A stretch of 64,000 nucleotides of DNA from Gammaproteobacteria bacterium (GCA_004173475.1 SEBU01000006.1:1-64000); one strand, 5' to 3'; shown: positions 48,983-59,038, numbered from the stretch's first letter. Notes: generated from the sequence alone by a model not told the origin. A program made the numbers and translations.

Positions 48983-49480
48983 TTATTTTTTTTCTTTTAG
49001 CTCATCAATTTTCGAAATAATCTCATCGTAGCGCGGAACTATATTGGCCTTATCTATGGCATCAATGGGAAGTAAAAGATCTTTACCTTCAACATTAATA
49101 ACAACATCCCCATTTTCAACTTTTACAATTTCGCCCTTAAAACGACGACGGCCATCGCGTGCCATACGCAAACGGACATTGACTGTTTCACCTACATAAC
49201 GCGCGTAATGGGACGGTGCGTATAGAGGACGATCCATTCCAGGTGAGGAAACTTCAAGCGTATATTCGCCATCAATTGGATCTTCAACATCCATCACTGC
49301 GCTAATTTGGCGACTCACTTTTTCGCAATCTTCCAGCGACACGCCGGACGGCCCATCAATAAAAATACGCAGTGTTGTGTAGCGACCCTGGGTTAAATAT
49401 TCCAACCCCCAAAGTTCACAACCCAATGAAGCCACCACAGGCTCAATCAGGTTGTGCAATATTTCTTGCTTTGATGCCAT
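48983..49480 (-). CDS. rimP: Ribosome maturation factor RimP
   Basis: Helps assemble the 30S subunit. The family pattern is LGCELWGLEY near residue 18, TLRIFIDGPSGVSLEDCEKVSRQ near 36 and the conserved YTLEVSSPGMDRPL near 73. At 165 residues it is slightly longer than in E. coli. First protein gene of the rimP-nusA-infB operon, about 330 bases downstream of tRNA-fMet as in other gammaproteobacteria. Confidence 0.97.
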   Translation of the reverse strand: MASKQEILHNLIEPVVASLGCELWGLEYLTQGRYTTLRIFIDGPSGVSLEDCEKVSRQISAVMDVEDPIDGEYTLEVSSPGMDRPLYAPSHYARYVGETVNVRLRMARDGRRRFKGEIVKVENGDVVINVEGKDLLLPIDAIDKANIVPRYDEIISKIDELKEKK

Positions 49481-49677
49481 GCCTCACAAACCTTCTCGCG
49501 GGAGATATAAAATCGTCGAAACCAGAAAAACAAAACCCCAGAAAACACAAATGGGCACAAGGCCCATTCGATCAATACTGCATATGTGGTTGCGAATTCT
49601 TTTAACAAGCTGTCAAAAGACATCAACCCGTCGATGGGGCCAACCCGGCTGAAAATACCAGCACAACCGACACATAC
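49481..49677 (-). other. rimP leader with an attenuator-like hairpin
   Basis: The leader holds a hairpin ATGGGC-ACAAG-GCCCAT (49551-49566) followed on the minus strand by TTTGTGTTTTC, resembling the weak terminator usually found ahead of rimP-nusA and on which NusA autoregulation may act. A minus-strand frame across this region (49728-49447) overlaps the terminator and rimP start and is judged spurious. Confidence 0.5.
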
Positions 49678-49706
49678 AAAAAAACCCCATAAAGGGGCTT
49701 TTTTAA
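49678..49706 (-). terminator. Terminator of tRNA-fMet
   Basis: AAAAAAGCCCCTTTATGGGGTTTTTTT on the minus strand: a short GC-rich stem with loop and seven Ts, about 100 bases after the tRNA. Confidence 0.82.
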
Positions 49707-49808
49707 GCTGAGTAGCTACGTTGGCCAACTCAGAAAATCTGTTAGTGGAAATTCAGTGGAATCTCACACTTGTCTGAAAAATTCGCTCGGAATCTCTACA
49801 GAAAAATT

Positions 49809-49885
<77 letters not shown>

Positions 49886-49924
49886 TCCGTATTCAATTTG
49901 GCTTATGCCTAACTGAGGTCGCGC

Positions 49925-49953
49925 AGTATAGGGACCTACCCGGAAGCGGTCAA
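49925..49953 (-). promoter_or_regulatory. tRNA-fMet promoter
   Basis: TTGACC (49948-49953) and TATACT (49925-49930) are separated by 17 bases on the minus strand, followed by a GC-rich discriminator GCGCGACC typical of stringent control. It lies 40 bases before the tRNA. Confidence 0.78.
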
Positions 49954-50029
49954 GTAAAACTTTACAGCTCAATCACTTAGTATTCGAGAAATTAACAGGA
50001 ATTAATGACATGCGGGTTACAACTTAATA

Positions 50030-50914
50030 TCAAATGCTGATATCGAATAAATTTCCCAAGCTTGGCGTGCTTTTTACGGCACCTATTTCGACAAGCCGCC
50101 TTGAGATATCAAATGTTGTTCGTGCGGATTTTGCAAGAATTTCACTTCGCTCTTGATTGCTGCGATCCAACTCTACCTGCTGTTTTTCTGCTTCGCGCTT
50201 AATCTCGCTACGCAAGCTTTCCTCATTACTAGCCTGCTGTTCAACTTCAGCCTTTTGTGCACCGACTTTGCCGTCAGATTGTTGCTGCGCCTGCTGAATT
50301 TCGGAAGTTTTTTGAGTTGCCAACTGTGCGCGAGCTTCATTCTCTAAACTTGCAGCTTGAGACGCAACTCGACGATCCTGAGACGATGGATCTGCAGGCG
50401 CGTTGGCCGCCATTCGTATTTGTTGCGCCTTACGAATGCTTGCCTCAGGATCATTGGGGATTGGCGATGTGTCGATTGAAACCTCGCCACCCACTGCGTA
50501 GCTTATTCCATCAGGGCCACGTACAAATGAATAAGTCGTAGAGCCGGCATACCGGCCTGCGACTGACGAATGTGCGTGCTCATGAGCACGGATAGAACGA
50601 TCTATAGCGGCCAGCTCATCAATTTGTTTTTGCTCTTTCGCCAAACGCTCTTTTTCGTTGGGATCCGACTTCCCTTTTGATGATCGATCCCGAACCGCAG
50701 CTTGGTCGGCATTTAATCGGATTTTTTCACCTTGCTCATTAGGACGATCTTCAGGTGTACGACGATTTTGAGCCGCTCCAGATCCAGCGGATTCTTCAAG
50801 CGCCTTAAAACTGGAACTCTTCAATTCTGTCGATTCCAAACCAACCGGCTGACGCCCAGGCGGCGTATATGGCGCGGCTGTGTTAGCACTGACTGATGGA
50901 ATTGAACTAATCAC
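50030..50914 (-). CDS. SprA-like putative metalloprotease
   Basis: Conserved protein of uncertain function. The core near residues 105-160 has an HExxH-like motif HEHAH (RAHEHAHSSVAGRYAG), then YSFVRGPDGISYAVGGEVSID, the signature of the SprA-related/CJM1_0395 family. The N-terminal third is polar and low complexity; the C-terminal 110 residues are a long Glu/Gln/Lys-rich helix, probably coiled coil. No signal peptide. Whether it is proteolytic is not known. Follows the 80-residue gene after 35 bases. Confidence 0.8.
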   Translation of the reverse strand: MISSIPSVSANTAAPYTPPGRQPVGLESTELKSSSFKALEESAGSGAAQNRRTPEDRPNEQGEKIRLNADQAAVRDRSSKGKSDPNEKERLAKEQKQIDELAAIDRSIRAHEHAHSSVAGRYAGSTTYSFVRGPDGISYAVGGEVSIDTSPIPNDPEASIRKAQQIRMAANAPADPSSQDRRVASQAASLENEARAQLATQKTSEIQQAQQQSDGKVGAQKAEVEQQASNEESLRSEIKREAEKQQVELDRSNQERSEILAKSARTTFDISRRLVEIGAVKSTPSLGNLFDISI

Positions 50915-50949
50915 CTAGAGTCACCCTACTAAAAGGAGTTTTTAAACAA

Positions 50950-51192
50950 TCAAGCTCGTGTCTTAAGGAGCGTGCCTATGGTTTCATCTGCCGCCTTTAC
51001 AATCTTTGCGGACGCATCAAATATTTGAGTCTGCGCTTTAATATTGACTAGCGACTCGACAATGTCATTTTGCGCAGGATTATCTCGCTCAGTGGTGCCA
51101 GCCTTAACAATCTGCTGCGCTGAACGCGAAATTTCAGTTTGGCTGCGCTGCATGCCAATCAGGCCCTGATTTACTGCTGAACCTACGTCCAT
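50950..51192 (-). CDS. Small flagellar-rod-C-terminal-like protein
   Basis: An 80-residue protein whose second half, NDIVESLVNIKAQTQIFDASAKIVKA, matches the C-terminal helical motif of flagellar rod/hook proteins (FlgC/FlgE/FlgK), including the late DETIGTLL. It lacks the rest of such proteins, and no flagellar genes surround it. It may be a stand-alone copy of the rod helix. It precedes the SprA-like gene on the same strand, so they may form one transcript. Confidence 0.65.
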   Translation of the reverse strand: MDVGSAVNQGLIGMQRSQTEISRSAQQIVKAGTTERDNPAQNDIVESLVNIKAQTQIFDASAKIVKAADETIGTLLKTRA

Positions 51193-51342
51193 CGCTTGTG
51201 CCCTCGCAAAAATTATTAAGAGACCGACTACAAGTTAATTTTACGCGCAGAAGTGTTTAAAAAACAGGCGAAGCTTGCCGTATTGAAGCTTCTTTTAAGA
51301 CAAGTTTGGATTAAGAATTCAAAAAATATAACCAAGCACCAT

Positions 51343-52005
51343 TTACGGGAGCTTTTTGATTAAACCATGCCCGGATTGGAATTGAGAAATAAAGCTGGCT
51401 TGCTTGAAAACACCTTGTGCGGTTAAGCGATTTGCGATGGGGAGACCTGCGACACGCAAAGCGTGTGCGCTCCAAGTATTGCAGTTACTAAATGCACCAT
51501 AGCTACTATTGGCCTGAAAAAATAGACCCGTCGCGTCGCCAAAAGTTGGAAGGCGTAGCATTCTCCCCTCTTCTAATTTTATGGATTGCCCAATATAGAG
51601 CGTTAAATCGCGCAAACCTTGTTCGGTAATGGCAATAGGAACTCTGGTGTCGCTAGGGATTTCATCGAAAGGCTCGTAATCATAAGGCAATAACTGCACC
51701 GCAGAATAGCCTGACGCAACCAAGGCTTTTGTCGCAGAGGTAAAAGATTTATTTTTCCCGGTAAAGTAATCACCATCACCCCAACCAACTCGCACGTATT
51801 TTTGATTTCCCAGATCTGCTTCCAACTGAGGGACGTTTGCAGCAAGGGATTTCGCGTCTAATAAAATACTGGTGTGCCAACCGCGATAAATAAAATAAAT
51901 GGTATGTTTGGTATTGGTTAAAGGAATATTTTTCATTGGCGGTGCACTTGCGCAACCGCTCAACAAAATACTTAAGAAAAAGCCGCAGCATAATAAATAT
52001 TTCAT
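51343..52005 (-). CDS. DUF2459 lipoprotein
   Basis: A 220-residue protein with a lipoprotein signal (lipobox LLSGC near residue 18). The family strands TIYFIYRGWHTSILLD and VRVGWGDGDYFTG are typical of DUF2459. GAFSNCNTWSAHALRVAGLP carries a conserved cysteine near residue 178, reminiscent of NlpC/permuted papain-like folds. Biochemical function is not known. It lies at the end of the biotin gene run, four bases from bioD, but I see no link to biotin. Confidence 0.85.
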   Translation of the reverse strand: MKYLLCCGFFLSILLSGCASAPPMKNIPLTNTKHTIYFIYRGWHTSILLDAKSLAANVPQLEADLGNQKYVRVGWGDGDYFTGKNKSFTSATKALVASGYSAVQLLPYDYEPFDEIPSDTRVPIAITEQGLRDLTLYIGQSIKLEEGRMLRLPTFGDATGLFFQANSSYGAFSNCNTWSAHALRVAGLPIANRLTAQGVFKQASFISQFQSGHGLIKKLP

Positions 52006-52008
52006 AGC

Positions 52009-52701
52009 TTACCGAAATAATTTATTTATTTCGGCGCCATCGAAATATTGCGCAACAGAATCCGGAGTGCAGTCACTTAAAAATGGCACCACGCCCAAAC
52101 AGGGAGTCAATAAACGGACACGCAGGCTTTCAATATTTTCCTGAAGCACCGGCATATCTGCGTCAATACAATTTGCCACCCAACCCGCGATGGGTAAGCC
52201 ATCTCGAATTACAGCTTCAAAACTTAACAGCGCGTGATTTATACAACCGAGCCGAATACCAACAACTAAGATTACGGGAAGTTGTAAATTTTTTGCAAGG
52301 TCAGCCAAGGTTTCACGAGAATTAATGGGTACTCGCCATCCACCAGCACCTTCTACGAGAGTGAAATCAGCCGACGATAAAACACCGCGACAAAAGCCAG
52401 ATAATCGATCCACTGACAAACTGCGTTTTTCCTGTTGAGCGGCGATGTGAGGCGCAATTGCAGCCTGTAATGCGTAGGGGTTTATTTGATCGTATTCTAA
52501 TTTTTGAGTGATAACTGATTGAAGCAGTAGCGCATCTGCATTTCGCAAACCCGTCTCGGTCGTTTCGCAACCCGCAGCTACGGGCTTTAACGCAGCGGTC
52601 GTTAATCCATTTTTTTTTGCAGCAATCAACAGACCGGCAGCGATGACAGTTTTGCCGACATTAGTATCGGTGCCAGTTACAAAAAAAGCTCTTCTAGCCA
52701 T
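52009..52701 (-). CDS. bioD: Dethiobiotin synthetase
   Basis: Closes the ureido ring of dethiobiotin from DAPA and CO2 using ATP. The P-loop is GTDTNVGKTVIA near residue 7, followed by the substrate lysine in LKPVAAG near 39 and the EGAGGWRVPIN motif near 114. 230 residues, full length. Its start shares one base with the bioHC stop, in the order bioF-bioHC-bioD. Confidence 0.95.
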   Translation of the reverse strand: MARRAFFVTGTDTNVGKTVIAAGLLIAAKKNGLTTAALKPVAAGCETTETGLRNADALLLQSVITQKLEYDQINPYALQAAIAPHIAAQQEKRSLSVDRLSGFCRGVLSSADFTLVEGAGGWRVPINSRETLADLAKNLQLPVILVVGIRLGCINHALLSFEAVIRDGLPIAGWVANCIDADMPVLQENIESLRVRLLTPCLGVVPFLSDCTPDSVAQYFDGAEINKLFR

Positions 52702-54329
52702 TATTTTTTCACTTTCAAATATAAAATATCGTAGGTCGCAGGCAGCAATTCATGATTGCGAAATTCTTCGTAGGCTTGCTTAAACGCCTGAATTCTTTTG
52801 CGCCCAGTCAGCCCTGTGCCGCGACCGGCATTAATGTTGTGTGCCCCCAGGTATTTTAAACTGCGGGTTAAATCAGACAGGTTTTCAAATTTCATAACCT
52901 CTATCTTATTCTCGAAATGAATAATCTGAAAACCAGCTTGTTCGAGATAACCCAGAAGCTGTTGGGATTCGTGAAATTGATTTACATGGACATGCGAGTC
53001 TACTTTTGACCAAGCCGTTTTGAGCTCATGAAGCGTAGCTGGACCGAGCGATGTAAACACACATTTTCCACCGGGTTTTAGGATGCGTTTTATTTCTTTA
53101 AATAAATGCGGTAAGTCTGTACACCATTGCAATGCAAAATTTGAAAAAATAATATCGACTAAGTCGCTCGCTAGCGGCAAAAAATCTGCATCGGCACACA
53201 ACCAATTTTGTTGATTGCGATGATTTTCACCCGCAACGCGTAACATGCCCTCAGCAATGTCAACACCAACAATGAATGACTCGGGATACATTTCCTGCAA
53301 TTTAGGCGTGAAATATCCTGTTCCGCATCCCAGGTCTAACACAATTTCCGCGTTCGCATTTTTGTCTGCGATCCCGAGCAATAAGTTTCCAACATAGCGT
53401 TGTAAATTCGCCACTGAATCATAAGTTTTAGCCGCACGGCTAAATGAATATGCCACCTGCTTCTTATCAAGCGATGTAGGTAAATCCAATAAAAAATCGA
53501 CTATCAAATTGGATACCAATTCAGGATTGCTCCAATGTATTGCGTGACCAGCGTCAGCGATAATCTTTAGGTTCTGCTTTGGATTTAGTGCAAGCATGGG
53601 TTCATACGCGCTCGCAGGAACCAAAGCATCTTGCGCTGCTAACAAGTGCAACCCTTCTTGTTTGAGCTGCGCAAGCGCATGTCGATTATCAGTTTCTGTA
53701 AGCAGATGTAATGCTTGCAGCCAATTTTTATTTACGGCTCCAGGCGTTATCAATGAGCGAACTTTTTTAAGTAGGACTCGCTCGTTAAGATCTCCTTGTG
53801 CTAATAAACCGCTGAATAACTTTAAAGTTGCTGCAGTGTCACGCTCAAAGCCTTGGTTAAACTGCGCATTGACCGAAGGCAACATAGCAGTTTGGTAATC
53901 ACCCGTGGCTACAAATTTTGCGTTAGTAGCCAAAGTGACAAGTCGTGATATTTTTTCCGGATAGCGAGCCGCAAGCTGCACAGCCAAAACTCCACCGAGA
54001 GACCAACCTATAAGCACGCATTTTTCCGGTAATTGTTGCGCAATTAAATGCAGAACTTCGTCAAGATTAAAATCGGGAATGCAATCGCTTTTACCAAAAC
54101 CAGGTAAGTCCAGGGCAATAACCTTGGCGATTTTTTCTAACGCAGGAATTAACGTAGACCACGAATCGCTATTAGTGCCCCAACCATGCAGCAGTGCAAT
54201 ATTTTCTACCAAAGGTGTTTTGGATTTGCACGGGTAGTGGTATTCAGAAAGTTTATAATTACCCTGCCCTACTACGAACTTATCGACGACACTTTCGTTT
54301 GATGACAATTCATTCTTGACTTCACGCAT
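52701..54329 (-). CDS. bioHC: Bifunctional BioH-BioC: pimeloyl-ACP methyl ester esterase fused to malonyl-ACP O-methyltransferase
   Basis: A single frame encodes an N-terminal alpha/beta hydrolase (BioH-like, residues about 40-275: LLHGWG, then the nucleophile elbow GWSLGG) and a C-terminal SAM methyltransferase (BioC-like: [10 protein letters not shown] near 340, later [10 protein letters not shown]). BioC methylates malonyl-ACP to start pimelate synthesis; BioH removes the methyl at the end, so the first and last steps are on one chain. The ATG at 54329 overlaps the bioF stop by eight bases, favoured over 54362. Such fusions are known in Cellvibrionaceae relatives. Confidence 0.92.
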   Translation of the reverse strand: MREVKNELSSNESVVDKFVVGQGNYKLSEYHYPCKSKTPLVENIALLHGWGTNSDSWSTLIPALEKIAKVIALDLPGFGKSDCIPDFNLDEVLHLIAQQLPEKCVLIGWSLGGVLAVQLAARYPEKISRLVTLATNAKFVATGDYQTAMLPSVNAQFNQGFERDTAATLKLFSGLLAQGDLNERVLLKKVRSLITPGAVNKNWLQALHLLTETDNRHALAQLKQEGLHLLAAQDALVPASAYEPMLALNPKQNLKIIADAGHAIHWSNPELVSNLIVDFLLDLPTSLDKKQVAYSFSRAAKTYDSVANLQRYVGNLLLGIADKNANAEIVLDLGCGTGYFTPKLQEMYPESFIVGVDIAEGMLRVAGENHRNQQNWLCADADFLPLASDLVDIIFSNFALQWCTDLPHLFKEIKRILKPGGKCVFTSLGPATLHELKTAWSKVDSHVHVNQFHESQQLLGYLEQAGFQIIHFENKIEVMKFENLSDLTRSLKYLGAHNINAGRGTGLTGRKRIQAFKQAYEEFRNHELLPATYDILYLKVKK

Positions 54330-55506
54330 GAGCGGCATCACCAAGAATGTCACCAAGCGCATTTAGTAACTGGTCTACCTGAGCAATGGAGTGCTCTGCA
54401 GAAAATGTAACACGTAACCGCGACGAACCGACAGGAACAGTAGGTGGGCGAATGGCAATAATTAATAATCCGCGTTGCGCTAATTGCTCTGCAACTGCCA
54501 AGGTGCGAGCTTCATCGCCTATCATTATGGGTTGAATGGGCGAAACAGAATTTGATAGTTGTATTCCGAGTTGTTTCGTTCCGGCGCGAAAATGCGAAAT
54601 TAATAAATTCAGATGGTCGCGTCGCCAATTCTCCGATTGCAATAACTGCAAACTTTTTCGTGTTGCAGCAGCAATAGCCGGGGGCATGGCTGTAGTGTAA
54701 ATATAAGATCTTGAAAATTGAATAAGTGTTTCGATTAAGGTTTCGCTGCCAGCGATAAAGGCTCCAAATGTCCCAAAGGATTTACCCAGTGTACCCATCA
54801 AAATCGGCAAGCTCTCCTGAGTCAATTTGAAATACTCAGCGCTACCACCGCCACTGCTTCCTAAACAGCCAAAACCATGGGCGTCATCAACCATCAGCCA
54901 TGCATTATTTTTTTGCGCAAGCACAGCGAGCTCATCAAGCGGTGCGCAATCGCCATCCATACTGAATACACCGTCAACGACAATTAATTTTCTTTCTGCT
55001 TCGGTTTTATCGAGACGATTTTGCAAATTTTTTAAATCATTGTGTAAAAAACGCTGGAATCGTGCTCCGCTTAGCAACCCACCGTCCAGTAAGCTTGCAT
55101 GATTTAAACGATCTTCAAAAATGGCGTCACCTTGGCCTACTAAAGCTGTGATTGCGCCTATGTTTGCCATATATCCCGTGGAAAATAATAATGCGCGGTC
55201 ACGGCCTGTGAACTCTGCCAATTCTTCTTCAAGCGCGTGATGCTCGCTTGAGTGCCCTGCAACCAAATGCGATGCACCGCTGCCTACGCCAAAATAGTTG
55301 GCGGCATTCTGAAATGCAGAAATAACTTCCGGGTGATTTGCCAACCCTAAATAATCATTACTACAAAACGAAGTATATTTTTTCCCATCAACTATAACTT
55401 GCGCGGCCTGCGGCGATTCAGAAGTTCGGCGCGAACGATATAAGTTCGCTGAACGTCGTTCGATGAGCGCAGGGGATAATATATTATCGATTGATTTATG
55501 ATTCAC
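54322..55506 (-). CDS. bioF: 8-amino-7-oxononanoate synthase
   Basis: PLP enzyme condensing pimeloyl-ACP and alanine. The PLP lysine is in [12 protein letters not shown] near residue 243, the ring-stacking histidine in NHASLLDGG near 137 and the aspartate in [19 protein letters not shown] near 210. 394 residues. Overlaps bioHC downstream; a separate outer-membrane protein gene lies 16 bases upstream, so the bioF promoter is unclear. Confidence 0.95.
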   Translation of the reverse strand: MNHKSIDNILSPALIERRSANLYRSRRTSESPQAAQVIVDGKKYTSFCSNDYLGLANHPEVISAFQNAANYFGVGSGASHLVAGHSSEHHALEEELAEFTGRDRALLFSTGYMANIGAITALVGQGDAIFEDRLNHASLLDGGLLSGARFQRFLHNDLKNLQNRLDKTEAERKLIVVDGVFSMDGDCAPLDELAVLAQKNNAWLMVDDAHGFGCLGSSGGGSAEYFKLTQESLPILMGTLGKSFGTFGAFIAGSETLIETLIQFSRSYIYTTAMPPAIAAATRKSLQLLQSENWRRDHLNLLISHFRAGTKQLGIQLSNSVSPIQPIMIGDEARTLAVAEQLAQRGLLIIAIRPPTVPVGSSRLRVTFSAEHSIAQVDQLLNALGDILGDAAHA

Positions 55507-55522
55507 AAAAAATACTTAAGAT

Positions 55523-56164
55523 TTAAAAATAAGAAATCATGCTCAGCGTTAGTGTGTTGCTACTAAACTCTTTATTCTCAGCAACATCAGCATCAAGCGA
55601 CCGCCAATTTTGCCATTGCAATCGAAGTGCACCACTATCGCTGTCATTAATGTTTATACCGGCTGTCCAACCATAATTTAGACCGAACTCCGTTGAAGAT
55701 GTAGATGAATTTAAAGAATTATTACCAAAATATTTTACGTCATAATCAAAAACAACCATTGAACCGCCGAAACTTGGGCCTGCAAATAAGCCAAATGAAT
55801 TTGTCAGTGGCAAGTGAAATAATGGATGAACTCCCATGGTCAAAATAGACCAGCGATTGGTTGTAATATTTGAATCATTCGAATAATAGTTATCTTCATC
55901 ATCGCCACCCAAAACTATATCGATAATGTTACCGGCATCAAATGCGAAATCTACGGTGCCTTCAATCGAAAAATAGTCATTGAGCTGGTTACCGATAAGC
56001 CCGTGTATATCCAAGTTTGCAGAAATACAATCGCCGCCAGAAAAACTCGGTTGATATTTAGTGCGGCAAGCTTCAGACAGACCCACCCCCACACCGTCAT
56101 AACCTTCTGCAAATACACACTGCGTAAAAAAAACGAAAAACAAACTTGCAAATTTTTTTAACAT
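55523..56164 (-). CDS. Predicted outer-membrane beta-barrel protein
   Basis: The frame is open to 56182; the ATG at 56164 starts a clear signal peptide (MLKKFASLFFVFFTQCVFA). The mature 194 residues alternate in beta strands and end in phenylalanine (NTLTLSMISYF), as outer-membrane proteins do. No family name is evident. It precedes bioF by 16 bases on the same strand, so it may be read through into the biotin genes, but no role in biotin synthesis is indicated. Confidence 0.68.
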   Translation of the reverse strand: MLKKFASLFFVFFTQCVFAEGYDGVGVGLSEACRTKYQPSFSGGDCISANLDIHGLIGNQLNDYFSIEGTVDFAFDAGNIIDIVLGGDDEDNYYSNDSNITTNRWSILTMGVHPLFHLPLTNSFGLFAGPSFGGSMVVFDYDVKYFGNNSLNSSTSSTEFGLNYGWTAGININDSDSGALRLQWQNWRSLDADVAENKEFSSNTLTLSMISYF

Positions 56165-56299
56165 GGGGCACTTCCTAGTCATAAATTACGGTAGATATTC
56201 AGTCCTCGCTATTCACACAGCGAGGATTGAACTTTAATCGCCACCAAATTAATGACGACTGAATACCTTTATGACTTGCCTCTTTAACTAAGTGATCCT

Positions 56300-56737
56300 C
56301 TAAGATGTAAGGCCATAACCACGTGCCATGAATGTTGCGAACAGGGGTACACATAAAAGAAGTGCCAATTCTGCGCGGATGATCATGACGATAGATTTCG
56401 GGACAATGACCTCTTCACTTATAGCATTGCGATGACGAATAAAAAAAATTGTTGGGTAAACGGATAAGCACCCGATCACTGCAAATAAACTGAGTTTGAT
56501 ATGAAAAACCCAGTTGTGTGTATAAAACTCCGAAGGCTTACCCACAACAAACCAGAGCAACAATCCAGCAACTAATACGGTCAACGCACTCATACCGAAC
56601 AGACCATCGATTGCAGCAAGGCGTTTGAATTTTTTCGCACTGCTATCAATGCTTAGCAATAAATGCTCGGAGACCAAACTGGCACTTAATACAATAATGC
56701 CTAGAAAATGCAGATAGCGAACTAAAACTTCAGCCAT
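56300..56737 (-). CDS. DUF2214-type four-helix membrane protein
   Basis: A 145-residue membrane protein with four hydrophobic segments (about 8-28, 45-65, 80-100, 120-140), including the DUF2214-like opening LVRYLHFLGIIVLSASLVSEHLLL and a conserved HNWVFHIKLSLFAVIG. Histidines in helices 1 and 3 may bind haem; not proven. It sits between bioB and the outer-membrane protein gene. Function unknown. Confidence 0.75.
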   Translation of the reverse strand: MAEVLVRYLHFLGIIVLSASLVSEHLLLSIDSSAKKFKRLAAIDGLFGMSALTVLVAGLLLWFVVGKPSEFYTHNWVFHIKLSLFAVIGCLSVYPTIFFIRHRNAISEEVIVPKSIVMIIRAELALLLCVPLFATFMARGYGLTS

Positions 56738-56763
56738 ATCATCCTCCCACGTGACGTTACAAT

Positions 56764-57846
56764 TTATTTTGCAGCGTTATAAAACATTGAATCGTTTTTT
56801 TGCTCTTGCAATTGTTGAAAGATGGCGGCTTCTTGCTCGCTTTCATTTTGATGCACTTCATAAGACTCAGGTTTAATACCCAAGCGCTTGAATAACTGCA
56901 TGTCTTTATTAGCTTCGGGATTTGGCGTGGTCAGTAATTTTTCGCCGTAAAAAATAGAGTTCGCACCAGCCAAAAATGCCATGGCCTGAGTTTGTTCATT
57001 CATTTGTTCGCGCCCTGCAGACAAACGCACGTGAGACTGAGGCATTAAAATTCTGGCAACTGCAATGGTGCGAATAAAATCAAAAGGATCAAGATCAGCT
57101 TCATTAGCCAATGGCGTGCCCTCAACTTTTACCAGCATATTGATCGGTACGGATTCAGGATGCTCAGGCATGTTCGCCAACTGCTGCAATAAGCCTGCGC
57201 GATCTGACTCTTCCTCACCCATACCAACAATACCGCCACAACATACTTTCATGCCGGCCTTACGCACATTAGCGAGCGTAGTTAAGCGATCTTGATATGT
57301 GCGTGTTGTGATAATTTCACCGTAGTATTCCGGCGATGTATCAAGGTTGTGGTTGTAGTAATCCAGACCAGCATCTGCCAATTCCTGCGCTTGCACCTCA
57401 TCTAACATCCCTAGGGTCATGCAAGTTTCCAGCCCTAACGCTTTCACGCCTTGAACCATGGTAGTCACATAAGGCATATCCCTGTTTTTAGGCGAGCGCC
57501 ACGCGGCACCCATGCAAAAACGGGTGGCACCACTGGCTTTGGCAGCTTTGGCTTCTTCAATTACCTTTTCCACTGCCATGAGCTTTTCACGTTCAAGGCC
57601 GGTGTCATAACGGGCGGACTGAGGACAATAAGCGCAGTCTTCAGGGCAGGCACCGGTTTTGATGGAGCAAAGCGTACTCACCTGAACTTCATTAGGATTG
57701 AAATAGGCGCGGTGAACAGTCTGTGCCTGGAACATCAAGTCACTAAAGGGCAAATCAAACAGAGTCTGGATTTCAGAACGACTCCAATCGTGACGGATAA
57801 TCGTGGTAATAAAGGACGGACTGGAAGGAAAGGTAGGTGCGTTCAT
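56764..57846 (-). CDS. bioB: Biotin synthase
   Basis: Radical SAM enzyme inserting sulphur into dethiobiotin. The [4Fe-4S] motif CxxxCxxC is in [16 protein letters not shown] near residue 66, with the second-cluster cysteines in later strands ([26 protein letters not shown]). At 360 residues it is full length, with a C-terminal extension rich in Glu and Gln. Regulated by the BirA-type operator upstream. Confidence 0.97.
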   Translation of the reverse strand: MNAPTFPSSPSFITTIIRHDWSRSEIQTLFDLPFSDLMFQAQTVHRAYFNPNEVQVSTLCSIKTGACPEDCAYCPQSARYDTGLEREKLMAVEKVIEEAKAAKASGATRFCMGAAWRSPKNRDMPYVTTMVQGVKALGLETCMTLGMLDEVQAQELADAGLDYYNHNLDTSPEYYGEIITTRTYQDRLTTLANVRKAGMKVCCGGIVGMGEEESDRAGLLQQLANMPEHPESVPINMLVKVEGTPLANEADLDPFDFIRTIAVARILMPQSHVRLSAGREQMNEQTQAMAFLAGANSIFYGEKLLTTPNPEANKDMQLFKRLGIKPESYEVHQNESEQEAAIFQQLQEQKNDSMFYNAAK

Positions 57847-57878
57847 GGCTTGATTCCGGAATCACAAAGAATAAAGCC

Positions 57879-57906
57879 ATCTTAACGAGCGGAACATGTC
57901 TGTCAA
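57879..57906 (-). promoter_or_regulatory. bioB promoter
   Basis: Perfect -35 TTGACA (57901-57906) and -10 TAAGAT (57879-57884) with a 16-base spacer, on the minus strand. The -35 lies inside the right arm of the BirA-type palindrome, so repression would act by occlusion. Confidence 0.6.
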
Positions 57907-57931
57907 CCTGAAAAATTTTTTAGGTTGACAG
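57900..57931. promoter_or_regulatory. BirA-type biotin operator
   Basis: Perfect ten-base inverted repeat CTGTCAACCT / AGGTTGACAG with a 12-base spacer (14 bases between AACC and GGTT), matching the known proteobacterial BirA site pattern TTGTNAACC-N14-16-GGTTNACAA. It lies between the bioB start and the HDOD gene stop and overlaps the bioB -35. The family match is from memory; the palindrome is seen. Confidence 0.78.
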
Positions 57932-57934
57932 GAT

Positions 57935-58978
57935 TTAATACAAACTATCGGCTATCGCCCTGATTTCATCGCGATTCATCACTACCAACTCAAGTTCATT
58001 GGTATCAGTGACGGCGTTGTACCTCTCCGACAACTTTTGATAGGCAGCAAGGTGACTAATAGGCGGAAGTCGATTTGCAGTCATTCGCAGCTTCAAGGAG
58101 TGATACAGGCCGAGATTGACTATGTCGATCAGACCAAGAGGTTCCTCTTCTCCCGCTTGCCAATTCCCCACCTGACGCACGAGCTGAATATAGTCCCCGT
58201 CCATCTCCCATTTTTCCAACAATGCGATTCCCAAGCTTTTGGCAAACTCACGACAAAGACTGACGAAGGTATCGCGATTGGGCACAGGAAGCTCACTAGA
58301 TTTAAATATCGATAAGACCGCCAAGCTGCCAACTTCACTAAGCAAGCTTCCTAAAAGTGCGTGATCAGGCGCTACCTGCCTAACTTTTTTTGCGATAAGG
58401 GCGCTCATACTGGCTTTGTTAATCAGCCTGTCCCAAGAGGCAGCAAAGACTCGCGTGTAGGCTTGAGTATGACCAGCGAAAAGAGCTTTAACAGCATGCA
58501 GCATGGTAATGCGTTCTACTTGCGTCATACCCAAAATTCGCACCACATCAAATACAGATTGTGGCGGCATATGGCTATGCATCATAACGCTGGACGCGTA
58601 CCGCAGTAGCAACTGACTCAAATCAGGATCGCGAGCAATAACTCGGCTTAATGAATTGATACTGCTATCAGGACGAGCAAGTACCTGACGTATTTCCTGG
58701 TTAATAGCAGGAAGTTGCGGCAATTTTTCATGGGATTCGAGCAGCTCGGATACCGCATTTTTATAATTTATGTAATCGGAATTAACAACATCCACAGCGG
58801 GTTTCCTTAATAAACTCTTGACCATTGCAATAAGCCTAGAAGATGCAAGCGACTCTGACAAATAGGCCTGCACCGAAGATTTAGAAACTAATTTATTCGT
58901 GAAAAAAACGAGAGACGACAAAGCTGTGAACAGCGTCTGCAAAACAAAGTTGCCCACCCGATTTATACCGAATAGCAT
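57935..58978 (-). CDS. HDOD-domain protein
   Basis: A 347-residue signalling-type protein. The HDOD domain lies at about residues 85-290 (LPQLPAINQEIRQVL, then SLSRVIARDPDLSQLLLRYASS and the later LLGSLLSEVGSLAVL). HD-type metal residues are degenerate as is usual in HDOD. The first 50 residues are hydrophobic and have no family match; an alternative start is the ATG at 58825 (MVKSLLRKP), preceded by AGG. Its stop is three bases from the BirA operator, so its transcript may run through the bioB region. Divergent to comF. Confidence 0.8.
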   Translation of the reverse strand: MLFGINRVGNFVLQTLFTALSSLVFFTNKLVSKSSVQAYLSESLASSRLIAMVKSLLRKPAVDVVNSDYINYKNAVSELLESHEKLPQLPAINQEIRQVLARPDSSINSLSRVIARDPDLSQLLLRYASSVMMHSHMPPQSVFDVVRILGMTQVERITMLHAVKALFAGHTQAYTRVFAASWDRLINKASMSALIAKKVRQVAPDHALLGSLLSEVGSLAVLSIFKSSELPVPNRDTFVSLCREFAKSLGIALLEKWEMDGDYIQLVRQVGNWQAGEEEPLGLIDIVNLGLYHSLKLRMTANRLPPISHLAAYQKLSERYNAVTDTNELELVVMNRDEIRAIADSLY

Positions 58979-59038
58979 GTGCGTCTTGTCATTAGAAATC
59001 GGTTACATAACCGAAACCCGCAAGGACTTTGCAAAACA

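Noticed and set aside
49447-49728. 93-codon minus-strand frame overlapping the rimP start
   Set aside because: It is read through the tRNA terminator and the rimP leader hairpin, overlaps rimP by over 30 bases, and has no ribosome binding site or family match.
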